From: Streptomyces sp. CB01580
GTDB lineage: Bacteria > Actinomycetota > Actinomycetes > Streptomycetales > Streptomycetaceae
Assembly: GCF_001905795.1 (NCBI RefSeq)
Contig: NZ_LIXJ01000002.1
Location: 269,834-333,833 of the forward strand
Length of the DNA: 64,000 bases
Reading direction: 5' to 3'
The notes below the pieces were generated by a model that searched no databases, had not been told where the DNA came from, and saw nothing but the letters and a program-made list of their open reading frames with translations. Positions within the stretch are counted from its first letter, which is position 1; every line of letters begins with the position of its first letter. This document shows, piece after piece, positions 45,637 to 53,909 of the stretch. A program made the translations under genes and the position numbers.

Positions 45637-46235
45637 GCGGCGGCACGATGACGGCACCGGACGGCGGCCCGCGCTGCCCGTGGGGGCTCTCCACCGAGGA
45701 CTACCTCGCATACCACGACACCGAATGGGGCCGCCCCGTCCACGGCGACGACGCCCTCTTCGAACGGCTCTGCCTGGAGGCGTTCCAGTCGGGTCTGTCC
45801 TGGCTGACGATCCTGCGCCGCCGGGAGGGCTTCCGTTCCGCCTTCGCCGGGTTCAAGATCTCCGCCGTGGCGGAGTTCACGGACGCGGACCAGGACCGCC
45901 TCCTCGCCGACGCCGGAATCATCCGCAACCGGGCGAAGATCGAGGCGACCCTCGCCAACGCCAAGGTGCTGGCCGGCTGGCGCGACGGCGAACTGGACGA
46001 GCTGATCTGGTCCCACGCCCCCGACCCGGTCGGCCGCCCGGTCCCGCACACCGTCCAGGACGTCCCCGCGGTCACCCCGGAGTCCACGGCGCTCGCCAAG
46101 GACCTCAAGAAGTGCGGCCTCCGATTCGTCGGACCGACGACGGCCTACGCCCTGATGCAGGCGTGCGGCCTGGTCGACGACCACCTGGCCGACTGCGTGG
46201 CGCGCGGCGGCGGGGCATCCGGCTCCGCTTCCTGA
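45633..46235 (+). CDS. tagA: DNA-3-methyladenine glycosylase I
   Basis: 200 aa base-excision repair enzyme removing 3-methyladenine from DNA. Family motifs: RCPWGLSTEDYLAYHDTEWGRP (Cys and His zinc ligands), LCLEAFQSGLSWLTILRRRE, and FVGPTTAYALMQACGLVDDHLADC with the late zinc ligands. ATG 45633 overlaps the DivIVA-like stop (ATGA), so the two are translationally coupled. The C-terminus is a short Gly/Ser tail. Confidence 0.95.
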   Translation: MSGGTMTAPDGGPRCPWGLSTEDYLAYHDTEWGRPVHGDDALFERLCLEAFQSGLSWLTILRRREGFRSAFAGFKISAVAEFTDADQDRLLADAGIIRNRAKIEATLANAKVLAGWRDGELDELIWSHAPDPVGRPVPHTVQDVPAVTPESTALAKDLKKCGLRFVGPTTAYALMQACGLVDDHLADCVARGGGASGSAS

Positions 46236-46237
46236 CC

Positions 46238-46269
46238 GGGGCCGGGGCGGAGCCGGACGCCCCGGCCCC
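46238..46269. terminator. bidirectional terminator (tagA / enoyl-CoA hydratase)
   Basis: GGGGCCGGGGC / GCCCCGGCCCC, 11-bp stem, 10-nt loop, 3 nt after the tagA stop and between convergent genes. Confidence 0.75.
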
Positions 46270-46333
46270 GCCCCGCCCCGCGTCGTCGGCCGTGCGCGTA
46301 TGCCCGTACGTACGCCGGAGACGGCTCAGCAGG

Positions 46334-47146
46334 TCACCGGCCGAGGTACGTCGGCTTCTCCTTGTTCAGGAACGCCCGCACCGCGATCGTGTGGTCCTCG
46401 GACTTGCCCGCCCGCGTCTGGAGTTCGTCCTCCTTCTCCAGCGCCTCGCTCAGGCCGTGGGAGGCGCCGAAGGCGAGTGACTCCTTGAGCGAGGCGTACG
46501 CCACCGTCGGGCCGGAGGCCAGGGCGCGGGCCACGGCGACCGCCTCGGCCGCCAGGTCGGCGGCGGGCACCAGTTTGTTCACGATGCCCAGCTCATGGGC
46601 TTCCCGCGCGGAGATCGAACGCGGGAAGAGCAGCAGATCGGCGGCGCGGCTCCGCCCGATCAGCCGGGGCAGCGTCCAGGAGACGCCCGAGTCGGCGGTG
46701 AGCGCGACCCCGGCGAAGGACGTGTTGAAGGAAGCGGTGTCCGCGACCACCCGGTAGTCGCAGGCGAGCGCGAATCCGAAACCCGCACCGGCGGCGACAC
46801 CGTTCACCCCGGCCACGACCGGCTTGGGCATTTCGGTGATGGCCCGGACGATCGGGTTGTAGTGCTCCCGCACGGTGCTCAGCGCGTTGCCGCCGCCGGA
46901 CCCACGGGCCTCGTCGAGCTTGTCGACGTGCTCCTTCAGATCCTGGCCGACGCAGAAGGCGCGTCCCGTCGCGGTGAGCAGCACGGCCCGTACGGCGGCG
47001 TCGGCCGCCGCAGACCGCAGGGCGTCGCGCAGCGCGACCTTGACCGCGGTGTCCAGGGCGTTCATCGCGTCGGGGCGGTTGATCGTGATCGTCGCGAGTC
47101 CGTCGCTCACCTCGTAGAGCACGCTGTTCGCCGTCTCGTCGGCCAT
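46334..47146 (-). CDS. enoyl-CoA hydratase/isomerase family protein
   Basis: 270 aa crotonase fold. Motifs: ATITINRPDAMNALD, the oxyanion loop AFCVGQDLKEH, GVNGVAAGAGFGFALACDYRV, and ADSGVSWTLPRLIGRSRA. The Asp replaced Glu pattern (ADSG) is that of PaaG/PaaB-like isomerases rather than the canonical hydratase with two Glu, so the reaction is uncertain. ATG 47146 has AAGGAGAC upstream. The upstream frame to 47425 is not coding. Confidence 0.88.
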   Translation of the reverse strand: MADETANSVLYEVSDGLATITINRPDAMNALDTAVKVALRDALRSAAADAAVRAVLLTATGRAFCVGQDLKEHVDKLDEARGSGGGNALSTVREHYNPIVRAITEMPKPVVAGVNGVAAGAGFGFALACDYRVVADTASFNTSFAGVALTADSGVSWTLPRLIGRSRAADLLLFPRSISAREAHELGIVNKLVPAADLAAEAVAVARALASGPTVAYASLKESLAFGASHGLSEALEKEDELQTRAGKSEDHTIAVRAFLNKEKPTYLGR

Positions 47147-47348
47147 TTCGCTGTCTCCTTCTACGCCTCGGACGATGTGCTGTCCGGGAAAGCATGGCCG
47201 ACCCGGACACCGGCGAACATGTGACCTGCGTCTAACAATCGTGCTCAACCACGCTCCGGTGAGGGGGCGAAGCGACGGAGTATCGCAGCCTGATCGTCGA
47301 ATTGGGTGGTTTTGGGAGCGCGCGTTGCGCAAGCGATGCCTACTGATG

Positions 47349-47379
47349 TTGGTCATTGGGGTCTGTGATGCGGGATAAT
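47349..47379 (+). promoter_or_regulatory. possible promoter of the DUF3117 gene
   Basis: TTGGTC (47349-47354) and GATAAT (47374-47379) with a 19-nt spacer lie in an AT-richer stretch. The 5' leader would be about 85 nt. Between 47147 and 47470 there is no gene, only this and the hydratase promoter. Confidence 0.4.
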
Positions 47380-47470
47380 GGCCAGGAAGCAATGTGTTCG
47401 ATGCCGGTGACACAGCGCCTGTCATGGGGCCGCCGGTTGCGATGAGCTGGTTTCAGGAAGGGGAACGAGC

Positions 47471-47638
47471 ATGGCGGCCATGAAGCCGCGGACGGGCGAC
47501 GGCCCGCTCGAGGTGACCAAGGAGGGGCGGGGCATCGTCATGCGCGTTCCGCTCGAAGGCGGCGGTCGGCTTGTCGTGGAGCTGACTCCGGACGAGGCCG
47601 ATGCGCTCGGTGACGCCCTCAAGAAGGTCGTCGGCTGA
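47471..47638 (+). CDS. DUF3117 protein, 55 aa
   Basis: A short, highly conserved actinobacterial protein: MAAMKPRTGDGPLEVTKEGR, then VMRVPLEGGGRLVVELTPDE and ALKKVVG. AGGAAGGGGAACGAG precedes the ATG. Its M. tuberculosis counterpart is Rv1211, in the same position between tagA and sigE. No function is established to my knowledge. A strong terminator follows 20 nt later, so it is a discrete transcript and probably abundant. Confidence 0.92.
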   Translation: MAAMKPRTGDGPLEVTKEGRGIVMRVPLEGGGRLVVELTPDEADALGDALKKVVG

Positions 47639-47657
47639 AGCAGAGGCGCCCACACTT

Positions 47658-47699
47658 CGTCACTGCCCCGGCACGGTCACCCGTGCCGGGGCAGTGACG
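47658..47699 (+). terminator. terminator of the DUF3117 gene
   Basis: Perfect 18-bp stem CGTCACTGCCCCGGCACG and its complement, 6-nt loop, 20 nt after the stop. Confidence 0.9.
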
Positions 47700-47881
47700 C
47701 TTCGTGACCGGTTTTCCGCCCTCCCTCACGCAGCCGCCACCAACGCGTGGCCTGCCGTCACCATGCGACCGCGCCGCCATCATCCGGCCGCGGCGATACG
47801 CACCGTCCGCGGTCGCACGCTCCGGCGCCCCTTGGCCGTACGCTCCGGCCTCGACCCGTCGCGCTCCGCGCGTACGCCTCG

Positions 47882-48547
47882 TCAGCCCCGCCGCACCGCG
47901 CACAGCAGTCCGTTGCCCACCGGCAGCAACGTCCCCATCAGCTCCTGGCTCTCGCGCACCGCCCGCAGCAGCTCCCGCAGCCGCAGCACCTCCGTGGGCT
48001 GCGCCGCGGCGTCGACCGTGCGGCCGTCCGCGAAGACGCCCTCGAAGCAGACCAGCCCGCCGGGGCGCAACAGGCGCAACGATTCGGCGAGGTAGTCCAG
48101 GCTCTCCAGCCGGTCCCCGTCGCAGAACACCAGGTCGTAGCCGCCGTCCGCGAGCCGCGGCAGCACGTCCAGGGCGCGCCCGGGGATGAAGCGGGCCCGA
48201 TTGGCGGCGAAGCCCGCCGCGCGGAACGCCTCACGGGCGAACTGCTGACGCTCGGGCTCCGGATCGACGGTGGTGAGCACCCCGTCGGGCCGCATTCCGT
48301 ACAGCAGATAGAGTCCGGAGACACCGGTTCCGGTGCCGATTTCGGCCACGGCTTTGGCGTCCGTCGTGGCAGCGAGCAAGCGCAGCGCGGCGCCGGTGCC
48401 TGGTGACACCGGGCGGAGCCCCGTCTCCTGGGCCCGGTCCCTGGCCCAGAGCATCGCTTCGTCCTCGGCGACAAAGGCGTCGGCGAACGCCCAGCTCGTC
48501 TGCCGGTTGGCGGTAATGACCCTCTCCTGTCCCCGTAGTTGGCGCAA
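47882..48547 (-). CDS. O-methyltransferase, class I SAM-dependent
   Basis: 221 aa. SAM-binding motif I is AVAEIGTGTGVSGLYLLYGM, and further motifs are LTTVDPEPERQQFAREAF and YDLVFCDGD. It is related to catechol/caffeoyl-CoA O-methyltransferases. The start is TTG at 48547, the first available in frame. The conserved ITANRQTSWAFADAFVAEDE lies about 12 residues in, and no ATG or GTG exists before it. On the minus strand TACAGT ends 5 nt before the TTG, suggesting a leaderless message. It is divergent from sigE, as Rv1220c is in M. tuberculosis. Confidence 0.88.
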   Translation of the reverse strand: MRQLRGQERVITANRQTSWAFADAFVAEDEAMLWARDRAQETGLRPVSPGTGAALRLLAATTDAKAVAEIGTGTGVSGLYLLYGMRPDGVLTTVDPEPERQQFAREAFRAAGFAANRARFIPGRALDVLPRLADGGYDLVFCDGDRLESLDYLAESLRLLRPGGLVCFEGVFADGRTVDAAAQPTEVLRLRELLRAVRESQELMGTLLPVGNGLLCAVRRG

Positions 48548-48727
48548 CGGTGACTGTATCCGCTGTGCCCGGGAACCCGCAGATGGGACCGGACGTTGTA
48601 CGGGGGCGGGGAGAGCCCGTGGAAAACGGCCCGGAGGACCGGGCCGGGGCCACGGGGCGCGGTTCCGGGGAGTTCCCCGGCCCCCAGCAGGAAAAAGGCT
48701 TATCCGGAGCTAACGGGCGAGGTGGTT

Positions 48728-49492
48728 ATGGTAGGGGCTCCGCTGGACACCACCAGAGCCGATAGGGGAGGTGCGGCTGCGCCTGCGGATCGGGGAGGAG
48801 TGCTGAAGCGCTTTCTCAGGTCGGCGGGTGAGCCGAAATCCGTGACCGACATCGCTGACCGTTCTTCCGCCGTCTCCGCGCCGACCGCGACCTTCGCCTC
48901 AGATGCGGACTCCCAGGCGTGGACACCGCCCTCCTGGGAAGAGATCGTCAGCACGCACAGCGGCCGGGTCTACCGTCTCGCCTACCGTCTGACGGGCAAC
49001 CAGCACGACGCGGAGGACCTCACGCAGGAGGTCTTCGTCCGCGTGTTCCGGTCGCTGTCGACCTATACGCCGGGCACGTTCGAGGGCTGGCTGCACCGCA
49101 TCACGACCAACCTGTTCCTGGACATGGTCCGCCGCAAGCAGCGGATCCGTTTCGACTCCCTCGGCGACGACGCCGCCGAGCGGCTGCCGAGCCGTGAGCC
49201 GTCCCCGCAGCAGGTCTTCAACGACGCCCATTTCGACGCGGACGTGCAGCACGCGCTGGACACCCTCGCGCCCGAGTTCCGTGCCGCCGTGGTGCTCTGC
49301 GACATCGAGGGCCTTTCGTACGAGGAGATCGCCGCGACGCTGGGTGTGAAGCTCGGCACCGTGCGCAGCCGCATCCACCGCGGCCGTTCGCACCTGCGCA
49401 AGGCGTTGAAGCACCGTTCGCCCGGGGCCCGGCGCGTCGAGCAGCCGTCGCTGGCGGGCGCGATTCTGGCAGGGGAGGGCGGAACGGCGTGA
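48728..49492 (+). CDS. sigE: ECF sigma factor SigE
   Basis: 254 aa. An N-terminal variable part of about 70 residues (streptomycete extension) precedes region 2 ([27 protein letters not shown]) and region 4 ([41 protein letters not shown]). Such sigma factors answer to cell-envelope stress. ATG 48728 has CGAGGTGG upstream. A GTG at 48800 is an alternative. It is translationally coupled (GTGA) to the anti-sigma gene and lies upstream of htrA and tatB, the arrangement of mycobacterial sigE-rseA-htrA-tatB. In S. coelicolor the name sigE belongs to a different ECF factor, so the symbol here follows the mycobacterial locus. Confidence 0.9.
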   Translation: MVGAPLDTTRADRGGAAAPADRGGVLKRFLRSAGEPKSVTDIADRSSAVSAPTATFASDADSQAWTPPSWEEIVSTHSGRVYRLAYRLTGNQHDAEDLTQEVFVRVFRSLSTYTPGTFEGWLHRITTNLFLDMVRRKQRIRFDSLGDDAAERLPSREPSPQQVFNDAHFDADVQHALDTLAPEFRAAVVLCDIEGLSYEEIAATLGVKLGTVRSRIHRGRSHLRKALKHRSPGARRVEQPSLAGAILAGEGGTA

Positions 49493-50583
49493 GCGGCACG
49501 GGTCCGACCCCCGCGGAACAGCATCTGGGGGACCGGCTCGCCGCGCTTGTCGACGGCGAGTTGAAACACGACGCCCGCGAACGGGTGCTGGCCCACCTCG
49601 CGACCTGCGCCAAGTGCAAGGCCGAGGCGGCGGCCCAGCGCCGCCTGAAGAGTGTCTTCGCGCAGTCGGCCCCGCCCTCGCCGTCCGAGGGGTTCCTCGC
49701 CCGGCTGCAGGGCCTTCCCGGGGGCCCGGGGAATGACGACGACGGCCGGGGAGGACCGTTCGGCGACTCCGGGCGGTTCACCGACGGATTCCTGCCCGTG
49801 AGCCGTCGGCCCGGCAGCCGTACGGCCACCGGGCACGGTCCGGGGCTCGGCGGCTTCGGCTACCTCCCGGACGACGGGCACGGCTCCACCGCCGTCCTCC
49901 CGCGCGCAACCGCCCGCGCGGATCTCCGGCTGCCCGGCGGGTCCGCCCGCACCGGCTTCCGGATCCACGAGGCCGGCCGTGAGCCGGACCGGGCGGCATC
50001 GCGCGGCCGGAGGTTCGCCTTCGCCGCCGCCGGTGCCGTGTCGCTGGCGGCCATCGCCCTCGGCGGCGCCCTCCAGACGGGGGCCGGTACCAGCACCCCG
50101 GCCAGGGCGGCCGGCGCCGGGAACACCGTGACCCCGCCCGACACCGCCCGCGGCGAGAGCGGCGGCTCTGACCGCTTCCGCCGCGGCGGAAGCGGTCAGA
50201 GCGCCCCCACCACGACGGAGACGTACGACCGCGCGGGCACCCCCGCCGCCCCGCCGACCGTGCCGGAGACCACGCCGGCGCCGTACGCCGCTCCCGCGCT
50301 CTCCGCCTCCACCAACCGCCTCCCGGTTCTCTCGGACCTCTCCGGGGGCCCGGGGCTCCTGCACAACACCCTCGACGTCCAGGCCCTGCCCCAGGTGTCG
50401 GCGCCACCGCTGATACGTCCGACCGGGACCACCCCGCTGTTCGCCCAGGTGCTGGGGCGGCTCGCCCCGACGCCGACGCCGACGGCACCCGTGCCGTCCG
50501 TGCCGCCGTCCTGGACGCCTCCTCCGGCCACGGCTCTCCCGACCTCCGCGGACCAGGGCACGCCGCTCTCCTCCCGACGGTGA
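49489..50583 (+). CDS. zinc-finger anti-sigma factor (RseA type) with long extracytoplasmic part
   Basis: 364 aa, longer than mycobacterial RseA. The ZAS motif H-x3-C-x2-C is at His36-Cys40-Cys43 (HLATCAKC). A Gly/Arg-rich linker leads to a membrane helix near residue 185-200 ([20 protein letters not shown]). The outer half is rich in Pro/Thr/Ser. It probably holds SigE until a signal triggers release, in relatives by redox change or ClpC1P2 degradation. GTG 49489 overlaps the sigE stop (GTGA). A 38-bp perfect palindrome lies inside the coding region at 50165-50202. Confidence 0.88.
   Translation: MSGTGPTPAEQHLGDRLAALVDGELKHDARERVLAHLATCAKCKAEAAAQRRLKSVFAQSAPPSPSEGFLARLQGLPGGPGNDDDGRGGPFGDSGRFTDGFLPVSRRPGSRTATGHGPGLGGFGYLPDDGHGSTAVLPRATARADLRLPGGSARTGFRIHEAGREPDRAASRGRRFAFAAAGAVSLAAIALGGALQTGAGTSTPARAAGAGNTVTPPDTARGESGGSDRFRRGGSGQSAPTTTETYDRAGTPAAPPTVPETTPAPYAAPALSASTNRLPVLSDLSGGPGLLHNTLDVQALPQVSAPPLIRPTGTTPLFAQVLGRLAPTPTPTAPVPSVPPSWTPPPATALPTSADQGTPLSSRR
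50165..50202. repeat. 38-bp perfect palindrome inside the anti-sigma gene
   Basis: Reading GCTCTGACCGCTTCCGCC followed by GC and the exact complement, it equals its own reverse complement over all 38 bases. It encodes [12 protein letters not shown] in the proline-rich outer part of the protein. As mRNA it would form a very stable hairpin within the open reading frame. Confidence 0.85.
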
Positions 50584-50708
50584 ACGCCTCCCGGCGCTGA
50601 ACGAGGTCTGCGCAGACAATCGCAAACCTGGTTGAATTCCGGGTGGAGTTCCGGGAGGGGCGCCCCGCCCGGGGCGCGGTGCCCGGTCGCGGCAGTTGCG
50701 GGGAGAAC

Positions 50709-52457
50709 ATGGAAGACGCGAAGTCCACCGGGCCGAAGGCGAAGTGGTGGAGCCGGCCCGCGCCGGGGCATGCCACCCGCCCCGAGCCGGACGGGCCGTC
50801 CTCCCCGCAGGACGCCACGCCGCCCGCCGACACGCCGGAGACCGCGCACATTTCGCACCCGGCGCACCTGGACCCTCCGGGCGACTCCGGGGCCCCGTCC
50901 CCCGAGGCGTCCCCGTCCCCCGGGGCCGGGCCCGGGGCGTCGCCCTCCACGACCGGGACCGCGTCCCCCGGGGCCGGGCCCGCTGCGCCCGCCCCGGCGG
51001 CGCAGCCGATGCGGCCGCTGCACGAGCCCGACGAGTACAGCACCCCGCCGTACGGGGAACCCGGCCCCTGGGCGCCCGCGCCCCCCGTGCAGCGGCCGGT
51101 CCCGACCCCGGCGCACGGCACCCCCGTGCCCGCGCCGTACGCGGGGACGAACGGCGCGGGTATCAGTACCGCACCGGCGCCCGGCTTCACACCCCAGGCG
51201 CCCCCGCTCCCGCAGCCCGGTGCCCGGTCGGCGCAGCCGGCACCCCCGGCCCAGTCGACGCAGTGGCTCCAGTACGACCCCTGGGGCGCCCCGCGCCAGC
51301 CGCTGACCCACCCCGGCCCGCCGCTCGGCGCCGACGGCGGGAGCAAGAAGAAGCGCCGGGGTTCCGTCCTCGTCGGCGCGCTGCTGCTCGCGCTGGTGGC
51401 GGGCGGGATCGGCGGCGGGATCGGCGCCTACGTCGAGCGCAACGGCGGCCTCACCCGCGTCGAGCTCCCGCAGGCCGGCCGGAACGACGGCGGCCGGGCC
51501 CCCGACAGCGTCGCGGGCATCGCCGCCAGCGCCCTGCCCAGCGTGGTCACGCTCCACGTCAGCGGTACCAGCGAAGCGGGCACCGGCACCGGTTTCGTGC
51601 TCGACAAGTCCGGCCACATCCTCACCAACAACCACGTCGTGGCCCCCGCCGGTTCCACCGGCCGGATCACCGTGACGTTCAGCGGTGGCGAGACCGCGCG
51701 CGCCGAGGTCGTCGGCAAGGACAGCGGCTACGACCTCGCGGTGGTCAAGGTCACCGGCGTGTCCGGTCTCAAGCCGCTGCCACTGGGCAATTCCGACAAC
51801 GTGCGGGTCGGTGACCCCGTGGTGGCCATCGGAGCCCCCTTCGAGCTGTCCAACACGGTGACCTCGGGCATCATCAGCGCCAAGGACCGCCCGATCACCG
51901 CGGGCGGCGAGAAGGGCGACGGCAGCGACATCAGCTACGTCGACGCGCTGCAGACCGACGCCCCGATCAACCCCGGCAACTCCGGCGGACCGCTCGTCGA
52001 CACCGACGCACATGTCATAGGCATCAACAGCGCCATCCGCGCCGCCGACGGCGGCTCCGGCACCGACGGCGGACAGTCGGGGTCCATCGGGCTCGGCTTC
52101 GCCATACCGATCAACCAGGGCAAGCGCGTCGCCGAGGAGCTGATCAACACCGGCAGGGCCACTCACCCCGTGATCGGTGTCACGCTCGACATGAAGTACA
52201 CCGGCGACGGCGCCAAGGTCGGGGCCGAGGGCGCGGAGGGCAAGCCCGCGGTGACGCCCGGTGGGCCCGGCGCCAAGGCCGGGATCAGGCCGGGGGACGT
52301 CATCACCGAGGTCGACGGCCGACGGGTGCACAGCGGTGAGGAACTGATCGTGAAGATCCGGGCGCACCGGCCCGGCGACCGTCTGGACCTCGGACTGACC
52401 CGCGGCGGTAGAGAGCTGTCCATCTCTGTGACGCTCGGGTCGGCAACCGGCGGCTGA
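50709..52457 (+). CDS. htrA: HtrA-family serine protease with PDZ domain
   Basis: 582 aa. Cytoplasmic disordered Pro/Ala/Gly-rich part of about 215 residues, membrane helix (GSVLVGALLLALVAGGIGGGI), then the trypsin-like domain with His309 (NNHVVAPAG), Asp342 (SGYDLAVVKV) and Ser425 (NPGNSGGPL), and a C-terminal PDZ domain (GAKAGIRPGDVITEVDGRRV). It degrades or refolds misfolded exported proteins. ATG 50709 has GGGGAGAAC upstream. It is in the sigE cluster but 125 nt after the anti-sigma gene, so it may also have its own promoter. Confidence 0.94.
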   Translation: MEDAKSTGPKAKWWSRPAPGHATRPEPDGPSSPQDATPPADTPETAHISHPAHLDPPGDSGAPSPEASPSPGAGPGASPSTTGTASPGAGPAAPAPAAQPMRPLHEPDEYSTPPYGEPGPWAPAPPVQRPVPTPAHGTPVPAPYAGTNGAGISTAPAPGFTPQAPPLPQPGARSAQPAPPAQSTQWLQYDPWGAPRQPLTHPGPPLGADGGSKKKRRGSVLVGALLLALVAGGIGGGIGAYVERNGGLTRVELPQAGRNDGGRAPDSVAGIAASALPSVVTLHVSGTSEAGTGTGFVLDKSGHILTNNHVVAPAGSTGRITVTFSGGETARAEVVGKDSGYDLAVVKVTGVSGLKPLPLGNSDNVRVGDPVVAIGAPFELSNTVTSGIISAKDRPITAGGEKGDGSDISYVDALQTDAPINPGNSGGPLVDTDAHVIGINSAIRAADGGSGTDGGQSGSIGLGFAIPINQGKRVAEELINTGRATHPVIGVTLDMKYTGDGAKVGAEGAEGKPAVTPGGPGAKAGIRPGDVITEVDGRRVHSGEELIVKIRAHRPGDRLDLGLTRGGRELSISVTLGSATGG

Positions 52458-52556
52458 CGGCCGTGGGGCGCTACCGCGCGGGCAGTCACGGCGGGTACCG
52501 TGGAGCCGGTCCGGACCGCAACCGCCCTGGTCGCGGAGAACACGAGGAGCGACAAG

Positions 52557-53042
52557 GTGTTCAATGACATAGGCGTCATGGAGCTGCTGACGCTCGCGAT
52601 CCTGGGCATGCTGATCTTCGGCCCGGACAAGCTGCCCAAGGTCATTCAGGACGCCTCGCGCTTCATCCGCAAGGTCCGCGAGTTCTCGGAGAGCGCCAAG
52701 CACGACATCCGCGCGGAGCTGGGGCCGGAGTTCAAGGACTTCGAGTTCGAGGACCTCAACCCCAAGACGTTCGTCCGCAAGCAGCTCATGGCGGGCGAGG
52801 ACGAGCTCGGGCTGAAGGAGATCCGCGAGAGCTTCGACCTGCGCAAGGACCTGTCCGAGGTCACCGACGCGGTGAACGGCAGGGAGCCCGCGGCCGTGGA
52901 ATCCGCCGACTCCCGCGGCGGAGCGTCGAGCGGTTCGGCGATCGGCGGTGCGGGCGGGTCCGCCGGTACTCCGGACCTGCTCAAGAAGCGTCCGCAGCCC
53001 GTGAAGGACGATCACCCGCCATTCGACGCCGACGCCACCTGA
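52557..53042 (+). CDS. tatB: twin-arginine translocase subunit TatB
   Basis: 161 aa. One N-terminal membrane helix followed by the hinge and amphipathic helix (ELLTLAILGMLIFGPDKLPK, VIQDASRFIRKVREFSESA), then a long acidic and disordered tail. The Glu near the start of the helix and the FGPDKLP hinge are TatB-type. It helps recognise Tat substrates with TatC, which is not in the window. GTG 52557 is preferred because GAGGAG lies 8 nt upstream and the helix starts within 10 residues. The frame is open to 52500. Confidence 0.93.
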   Translation: MFNDIGVMELLTLAILGMLIFGPDKLPKVIQDASRFIRKVREFSESAKHDIRAELGPEFKDFEFEDLNPKTFVRKQLMAGEDELGLKEIRESFDLRKDLSEVTDAVNGREPAAVESADSRGGASSGSAIGGAGGSAGTPDLLKKRPQPVKDDHPPFDADAT

Positions 53043-53160
53043 CGGTGGTCAATCCCGGGTCGTCCGGACGCTATGGCTATTCTCCATCTGTCCGGTTGTG
53101 AGGATGCCCGCGGGGGGCGGGCCGCTCCGGACCCCATGGATCGAGGAGGCGGCCGGGCAG

Positions 53161-53820
53161 ATGGAGACGACCAGTCGGGTGGGCGCGGAGGACGCGCCGG
53201 GCACAGTCACCGCCGAGGGGACGTCGGCTGCCCGGCGCGTGGTCGATGGATTCCTGGCCGCTCCGTTTCCCTGGTACGGACTGGACGGCGCCTTCACCGG
53301 ACCGCGCCGGCTGGTGCAGATCGGCGCCGCGGCGGACGGCCCGGTGCGGCACGGTTCCATCGGCCACGGCGACGAGCCGTCGGTACGCACCGACGCGAGT
53401 GGTGAACGGCAGCGGTTCGCGATCGTCGTGACAGTGGCCGGCGGCCCCGAACAGCGCAGCGGCGACGGCACCGGACGGCTGGACGCGACGACGGTCGCCT
53501 CCGCGGCGTGGCTGGCCGGGTCCGGGTTGCTCGCCTGCACCTGGCCCGCCCATCTGGACCACGCGCTGCGCGACGACTGGCTGAGCCAGCAGACGGAGAC
53601 GGCGTTCGAACTCGCCGACGATCTGGACGGGCCCGCGTGGTCGACGCTGTCCCTGCCGGTGGACGGCGTCCCGGTGCCGTTCCACTACCGCGAGTCCGAG
53701 TTCGGCTGGGTGCTGGCGGGGTCGGCGCCCGGTGAGGTGCACATCGGCGCGTACGGGCGTGGGATGAGCGCGTACGGGCTGGGCTTCTCGGTCGTCGAGG
53801 ACATCACGGCGTACGCGTAG
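53161..53820 (+). CDS. conserved actinobacterial protein, unknown function
   Basis: 219 aa from ATG 53161 (GAGGAGG 11 nt before). The frame is open to 53098, where a GTG could add 21 residues. Alternating beta segments, such as RRLVQIGAAADGPVRHGSIG, RFAIVVTVAGG, and a C-terminal HIGAYGRGMSAYGLGFSVVE, suggest a compact beta-rich cytoplasmic domain. No cofactor or catalytic motif is recognised. It lies convergent with mrp and downstream of tatB. Confidence 0.75.
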   Translation: METTSRVGAEDAPGTVTAEGTSAARRVVDGFLAAPFPWYGLDGAFTGPRRLVQIGAAADGPVRHGSIGHGDEPSVRTDASGERQRFAIVVTVAGGPEQRSGDGTGRLDATTVASAAWLAGSGLLACTWPAHLDHALRDDWLSQQTETAFELADDLDGPAWSTLSLPVDGVPVPFHYRESEFGWVLAGSAPGEVHIGAYGRGMSAYGLGFSVVEDITAYA

Positions 53821-53828
53821 CGGATGAC

Positions 53829-53866
53829 GCGGGCCCGCCGTACGCGCGCGCGTACGGCGGGCCCGC
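53829..53866. terminator. bidirectional terminator (conserved protein / mrp)
   Basis: Perfect 17-bp stem (GCGGGCCCGCCGTACGC and its complement), 4-nt loop, between convergent genes. Confidence 0.85.
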
Positions 53867-53909
53867 CTCCAGTGAGCGGTCCAGCGGGCCGCGGCTCAGA
53901 AGCCGCGGC

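Noticed and set aside
43030..45711. Very long minus-strand frame (893 codons)
   Set aside because: Arginine/glycine/proline-rich composition and overlap with the LOG, folP2 and DivIVA-like genes, which have clear motifs. It is a high-GC shadow.
50196..53015. Long minus-strand frame of 939 codons
   Set aside because: Shadow of htrA and tatB. No domain resembles any family, and codon bias follows the plus-strand genes.
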